Positions 59,457-64,000 of a stretch of DNA of 64,000 nucleotides are shown here, piece by piece. The DNA comes from Sphagnum compactum (lineage: Eukaryota > Bryophyta > Sphagnopsida > Sphagnales), in the NCBI GenBank assembly GCA_965153455.1, contig OZ234498.1:8804001-8868000 (forward strand), read 5' to 3'. Position 1 is the stretch's first letter; every line of letters begins with the position of its first letter. The notes under the pieces are model-generated. The model was not told the origin of the DNA. It ran no database searches and saw only the letters and a program-made list of their open reading frames with translations. Position numbers and translations under genes: made by a program.

Positions 59457-59765
59457 GATATCATAGTACCTTTACCATTTTGGCAGTTTGTTGTCAAATA
59501 ATTAATTAAAATTAAAATATTAACTTTAACACTTGGTTTTTTAATTTTGCAATTTTCGGTAGTAATGGTTATACAGAAACCAAAAAAAAAAAAAAAAACA
59601 GACTGTTGTTAGGAGTTATGGAACAGTCTAGTGTATATTCAGTTTAAAAAAGTCTTGGTCCTAGCAAAATTTCAGCACAAATAACAAATAATTTTTTAAA
59701 ATTTTTTTACAAAATCCAAAAATATTTTAATTTATGCCAAAATGGTAAAGGTAACACGGTATTGC
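59457..59765. mobile_element. TIR element, family C relative (about 300 bp)
   Basis: The left end, ATAGTACCTTTACCATTTTGGCA, and the right end, whose reverse complement reads GTTACCTTTACCATTTTGGCA, form inverted repeats of about 20 bp, continuing into ATAAATTAA near the right end. The interior is AT-rich and contains an 18-A run. Resemblance to 29,143 and 55,422 (GTAC...TTGGCA/TAAATTAA) suggests one superfamily. Confidence 0.6.
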
Positions 59766-59811
59766 ATTTAGATTCATTATAGAGTATAGTAGCTTAAGGG
59801 ATTTTAATAGG

Positions 59812-60090
59812 CCCCTAGGTAATAATAATAATAATAATAGGTCTATTTTTATATGAGGATTTTTGAAACATGATAATTTGGCTTGTGTTGTTGAAACTTG
59901 AGATTTAGTTGTAGAGTTATAATAATATATTGAAGGATTTATTTGGTTTCTTTTAGAGTATTATGGGAAGTTTATGTTTTTGCATGGTGAAATATTTGAG
60001 TTTTCCATAATTCTTCTTCTTTTTGCCTTCTTAAGATACATTTTCATGTAAAATGGCAAGGCCACTACAGTGTGACACACACCCCTTTGT
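59812..60090 (-). repeat. Dispersed repeat B, copy 2 (uninterrupted)
   Basis: Reverse-complement match of 19,313-19,915 without the MULE. It starts CCTAGGTAATAATAATAATA and ends GTGACACACACCCCTTTG. It serves as the empty site that dates the MULE insertion after the duplication of this repeat. Confidence 0.75.
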
Positions 60091-60226
60091 GGCCACAGTC
60101 AGGTTGTCCTTTTTTGTGCTTGCTTCATGATTATTATTTCTGTTACAAAACTTGTTGAAGATACTCATCAATTCCAACTTCCAAATCTCTTGAGCTTTTC
60201 ATCTTGTGTCTTGAGCTTTTCACCTC

Positions 60227-60258
<32 letters not shown>

Positions 60259-60674
60259 TTTGGTATCTTCTTCTTGTGTTGTTGTTGTGTGAAGCACAAT
60301 TTCTCTCCCTATGCAACCAACCAAAGTGTTCATTTTGTGCTAAATACTCCCAAATTTGTTTGCTTTTTGCGCTGTGTCTTTTGAGCATAAGATTACTACA
60401 GATAGCAGTCTTCTTAAGTGTTCTCTCTTTCCCAATCTCTTTTGGCCCAGTGGTGTAACTACTTGTTGGAGCTTCCACATGCTTAGTTCTTGGTGAAGAT
60501 CACATTCCTGTTCTTTTGTTGTTGTTGTTGTTGTTGTTTTTTTTTTGTTTGGGAATAATTTCTTGGGTCTTTCTTTCTTTCTTTCTTTCGTTTGTGTGGG
60601 GGAAGAAGAGATCCAATTTCAAGAGCAAGAATTGTGCCGGGGGAGGAAGGAAGGACGCAAGCAACCATCCAACA
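60091..60674 (+). promoter_or_regulatory. H2A.Z promoter/5' UTR region
   Basis: No separate gene. Microsatellites include a (GT)n run at about 60,230-60,257, a (GTT)n run at about 60,517-60,538 and (CTTT)n at about 60,571-60,588. The last two are close enough to the ATG to be in the leader. No histone-type octamer motif was recognised. Confidence 0.35.
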
Positions 60675-61401
60675 ATGGTGGTGGTGATGGTGGGAGCAGG
60701 AGGAGGAGGGAACCAAGCAGGAAAAGGAGGAGGAGCCAAGGGATTGTTGCTTGGGAAGACAACTGCAGACTTGGTTGACAAGAATCATGAGAAAAAAAAG
60801 TCCATTTCTAGATCCTCTCGTGCTGGACTTCAGGTTTGTGTGGTGTTGTTGGGTACGTGTGTGTGAGTGTGTGTGTGTATCTTTCTTCCCAACCCCAAGA
60901 AATGACCAGAAAAACAAAACCCAAATCCCCAAAAAAATAAAAATAAAATTCCATTCATCACTTCTTCACCCGTCTTCTTGCAGTGCTTTTCTTTTCTTTG
61001 CTGATCTGATCTGCATGCAACTACTGCATGACCCATCCCAGAAAGACAGAGACAGGACACCTGATTCTGTTGTTTCTCCAAAATTTGTGCTGCAGTTTCC
61101 AGTGGGACGTATGCACAGACTACTGAAGTCACGAGTGGCAGCAAATGGAAGAAGAAGAGTGGGAGCAACAGCTGCAGTCTACTCAGCTGCCATTCTTGAG
61201 TACCTAACAGCAGAGGTCTTAGAACTTGCAGGAAATGCCAGCAAAGATCTGAAGGTGAAACGCATCACACCCCGCCATCTGCAGCTTGCAATTCGAGGAG
61301 ATGAAGAGCTGGACACGTTGATTAAGGGCACCATTGCAGGCGGTGGAGTCATCCCACATATCCATAAAGCCCTCATCAACAAATCATCAAAGAAGGACTG
61401 A
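60675..61401 (+). CDS. H2A.Z: Histone H2A.Z variant, 2 exons, 154 aa, with a two-arginine L1-loop insertion
   Basis: Exons are 60675-60833 and 61096-61401 (TGA). The intron (262 bp) has a GTTTGT donor and a CTGCAG acceptor. It splits the protein between ...SRAGLQ and FPVGR, as in other plant H2A.Z genes. The tail is Gly/Lys rich ([25 protein letters not shown]). The core is near-identical to H2[77 protein letters not shown]. It replaces canonical H2A in nucleosomes at promoters and gene bodies, deposited by SWR1. Unusual points: the L1 loop reads ANGRRRVGA where H2A.Z has a single Arg (NGR/HGRVGA), i.e. two extra Arg; and the segment [16 protein letters not shown] has Met and Leu where most have Ile and His/Gln. 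ATG 60687 is an alternative start (150 aa). Typical length is about 135 aa; the extra length is mostly the N-terminal tail. Confidence 0.95.
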
Positions 61402-61459
61402 GAAGAAAGGAACTGGACTGACTGACAACCCATCATGTAGGCTGCTGCTGCTGCTCAGT

Positions 61460-61915
61460 AGTCCCTTGGAGGCTTGCAGCAGGCCATGATACAAGGAGAA
61501 AAGAAATGTGCTAGAGAAAAAAAAAGCAAAACCTCATTCAAATGCCAGAAACCGCTTCCACAATACACAGGTAATGAGAACTGTCTTGGTGGGAAGAAGA
61601 AGAAGATTGCACACAACTCCACAACAGCTTCTGCAGCATTTCTTGCCTTTCTCTTGTGAAACTGATAACCATGGTTCTGAATTGAGACCAGTGAGTCCCT
61701 TGGAGGCTTGGATGACATGATACAAGAAACAATGTGCTACAGGAAAAATGCACACCTTGAAATGCAAGAAACCTGTTTCACAATACACAGCAGCTATGAA
61801 CTTGGTGGGAAGAAGAAGGAGAAGGAGATTGCACACAACTCCACAACAACTTGTGTATTTTGTCTCTCTCTCTCTCCTTGTGAAAACTACACAGTACAGA
61901 ACTTTTGTTGCAGCT
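61460..61915 (+). repeat. Imperfect 234-bp tandem duplication in the H2A.Z 3' region
   Basis: Copy 1 starts at 61460 and copy 2 at 61694, both AGTCCCTTGGAGGCTTG. They share GGTGGGAAGAAGAAG and GATTGCACACAACTCCACAA. They start 59 bp after the stop codon, so probably within the 3' UTR. Open frames through them are not conserved between copies. Confidence 0.75.
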
Positions 61916-62138
61916 TGTGTTGAGATAGAAGAAAGCCTTTCAGGATTTCTTTCTATGTGCAGATAGATTGTGAACTGCGCAGATTGTATATACTGCAGTT
62001 CTTCTGTTGCTTGAATTTTTCTCTCTTAATACTGTGTGAGTGTGTGCTGTTCCTGGTTGTTCAGGATCGTTTCCCGTCAGGTGTAAATTTTTCTCATTTT
62101 GATCACAATTTGAGTTACATTCTTCCCATTCTTTTTGG

Positions 62139-62690
62139 GGTTCTTCGATTCAAAACAACTCATACTTTTTCAACTCCATGAAAATTTTCTTCCTTTGTGC
62201 GCTACTTCACAATTGAAGGATTTTGGTTCTTCGATTCAAAACAACTCATACTTCTTCAACTCAATGAAATTTTTCTTCCTTTGTGCGCTACTTCACAATT
62301 GAAGGATTTTGGTTCTTCGATTCAAAACAACTCATACTTCTTCAACTCCATGAAAATTTTCTTCATTTGTGTGCTACTTCACAATTGAAGGATTTTGGTT
62401 CTTCCATTCAAAACAACTCATACTTCTTCAACTCCATGAAAATTTTCTTCATTTGTGTGCTACTTCACAGTTGAAGGATTTTGGTTCTTCGATTCAAAAC
62501 AACTCATACTTCTTCAACTCAATGAAAATTTTCTTCCTTTGTGCGCTACTTCACAATTGAAGGATTTTGGTTCTTCGATTCAAAACAACTCATACTTCTT
62601 CAACTCCATGAAAATTTTCTTCATTTGTGTGCTACTTCACAATTGAAGGATTTTGGTTCTTCGATTCAAAACAACTCATACTTCTTCAAA
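62139..62690 (+). repeat. 86-bp tandem array, about 6.4 copies
   Basis: Units of 86 bp repeat with strong identity; the word G(T/C)GCTACTTCACA(A/G)TTGAAGG recurs at about 62199, 62285, 62371, 62457, 62543 and 62629. The period is not a multiple of three, so a 63-aa frame recurs once per unit with a frame change. It lies 0.7 kb after the H2A.Z stop codon. Confidence 0.9.
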
Positions 62691-63571
62691 TTGAATTTCA
62701 TAGTTACTTAAAACATCAAAGCGTTGATCTCATTGTGTCTCTAAAAGGAAAAAAAAAACAGAACAAAACAACACACACACACTCTGTTGGTCTACCATCT
62801 GTATGCCATTTCACTAAAGAAAGAAGGCCAAAAACCTTCTCAACTCCACCATGGCCGGTAAATAATCGATACCCATTCCATAACGCCCTAGAACGATCTT
62901 CCTTGATTGATTGATTGATTAAGAAACAAATTATTAAAAAAATATTTGGGAAGTGGAATTCGAAATGGGTGGGTAGTGTTTTTGGCTGTCAAGCTCTAAT
63001 AAGTTAAATCTATTCCAACTTCCAAGAGACTTGAGACATTTTGCATCCCAATTTGTTGTCAGCTTTTTCTTTATTTTTCCATGGATTTGAGATGGTGGTG
63101 GGAGTGCTTGAAATGGTAGTTTTTATTTATTTGTTTATATTTCAATAAAGTTTTCCCATGGATTTGTGATGATGGTGCTGGTGTTGGTGGTTGAAATCTC
63201 CAGTCTGCTTTTCTGTTTCTTCACATGTGATGATGGATCATGTTGTTGTGTGATGGCTGTGTGTGTTACTTACTAGGCTTCAAATGTGATTCTCTTGTGA
63301 CTGCTGCAAGCAGGCATGTGTGTTGTGATGTTGAACTTGGGTTCCTTGGGGAAATTTATCAAAAGCAAACCAGATTCATTCCTTGATTCTCTGTGAGGAC
63401 ACTCCCAGGAGCTCAATACTTACTTAATTGTGACAACAATAAAACCTTCAAATTTTTGTGGAATTCTCTGACTGTCTGTCTCTCTGTCTGTCTGTCTGTC
63501 TCTTTGTGGATTGATTCAACCTGTGCAGGATTTTGGAAGTTGGGCTTTCTGTGTTTGGTTTTGTTTTCCAG
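62691..63571. other. Intergenic DNA with microsatellites
   Basis: No confident gene. (CTGT)n lies at 63,472-63,500. A well-contexted ATG at 62851 reads MAGK then stop and is not a gene. Confidence 0.4.
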
Positions 63572-63955
63572 CAGTAAAAGATACCATAGAGCAGCACACT
63601 GAGATACCAAAGAGCTTGTAAGTAGTAATTTCATTTCTACAAAAGCTTGTCAATGGACATCCCCCCCCACCCCCATGGAATCTCGCTCTGCAAGAGTTTC
63701 CTATTAAGACTGTAAAGCTTCTTCTTCTTCTTCTTCTTGGTTCCAAATCGCACATCTGCACATCCCAGCTCCACCCAAATCTGCATACCATTCATTCCTC
63801 AAAACTGTTCAAACATAAAGATGATATCATTGGGTGGCTGTCAACCATCCAGATTGCAAATGACCATCTCTTGATTTCCTGGTTCAAATTTCAGGAAGTC
63901 TCACCACGCCCATCAGAGGAAGAAGAAGCAGCCATTCTGCATATCTTGTCTCTGA
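63572..63955 (+). CDS. Possible 3' exons of an unidentified gene
   Basis: A stretch at 63572-63617, preceded by GTTTTGTTTTCCAG and followed by the strong donor GTAAGTAG, reads VKDTIEQHTEIPKS. Joined in phase to 63895-63955, preceded by CAAATTTCAG, it continues KSHHAHQRKKKQPFCISCL and then TGA. Good splice signals and coding-like composition support it; no homology is recognised and no upstream exon was found. It could equally be chance. Confidence 0.2.
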
Positions 63956-64000
63956 TCAACTGTCAAGCTTTGTGTGTCCAATATACATGTGCATAAGTTT

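Noticed and set aside
62197-62646. Repeated 63-aa frames beginning near each 86-bp unit
   Set aside because: The period is not a multiple of three, so each frame ends after about two units; by-product of the array.
62851-62865. ATG with good context reading MAGK then stop, like a histone H2A start
   Set aside because: Stops after four codons; no histone sequence follows. Chance.
1-64000. CRISPR arrays, operons, bacterial regulators
   Set aside because: The genome is eukaryotic; repeats seen are satellites or transposons without spacer structure.

Overview
The window is nuclear DNA of a land plant. It holds five confidently recognised, multi-exon protein-coding genes with short GT-AG introns (about 80-880 bp), set in long AT-rich intergenic DNA full of decayed transposons. 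The proteins are a plant-type SMP/C2 synaptotagmin, an RKP/KPC1-type ubiquitin ligase, the Ran-binding factor MOG1, tubulin-folding cofactor B and histone H2A.Z. Compact introns, about one gene per 13 kb and low GC would suit a bryophyte such as a moss with a repeat-rich genome. That species-level guess is an inference and I cannot fix it from the sequence.

Layout. 1-4,060: AT-rich intergenic DNA with one complete MITE and a 126-bp tandem duplication. 4,061-8,867 (minus): synaptotagmin, 13 coding exons, 539 aa. 8,868-11,091: intergenic, with a second complete copy of the MITE. 11,092-18,289 (minus): RKP-like SPRY/RING E3 ligase, 12 coding exons, 1402 aa. 18,290-46,857: a gene desert of about 28.5 kb. 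It contains a MULE remnant nested in another repeat, a 42-bp satellite array, a small Helitron, a TIR element, a pair of about 0.9-kb inverted repeats, a truncated Dabb-domain gene and an unidentified GC-rich coding-like block. 46,858-49,172 (minus) and 50,369-53,168 (plus): MOG1 and tubulin-folding cofactor B, a divergent pair sharing a 1.2-kb promoter region. 53,169-60,674: a decayed Ty3/gypsy element whose RNase H part is flipped, more MITEs, and the second copy of the repeat that holds the MULE. 60,675-61,401 (plus): H2A.Z, followed by a 234-bp duplication and an 86-bp tandem array. The last 1.3 kb has possible exons of another gene.

The genes do not form a pathway; they are ordinary housekeeping genes (ER-plasma membrane contact/membrane traffic, protein turnover, nuclear transport, microtubule biogenesis, chromatin). 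The most unusual coding feature is a two-arginine insertion in the L1 loop of H2A.Z. The most informative non-coding features are a new-looking TA-flanked MITE family (five copies), a Helitron with intact ends, a MULE deletion derivative that still encodes the transposase zinc knuckle and has its empty site 40 kb away in the same window, and the internally inverted gypsy element. Exon models were assembled by hand from splice-site phase and family knowledge; summed exon lengths are multiples of three for all five genes. No RNA gene, CRISPR array or bacterial-type element was seen.
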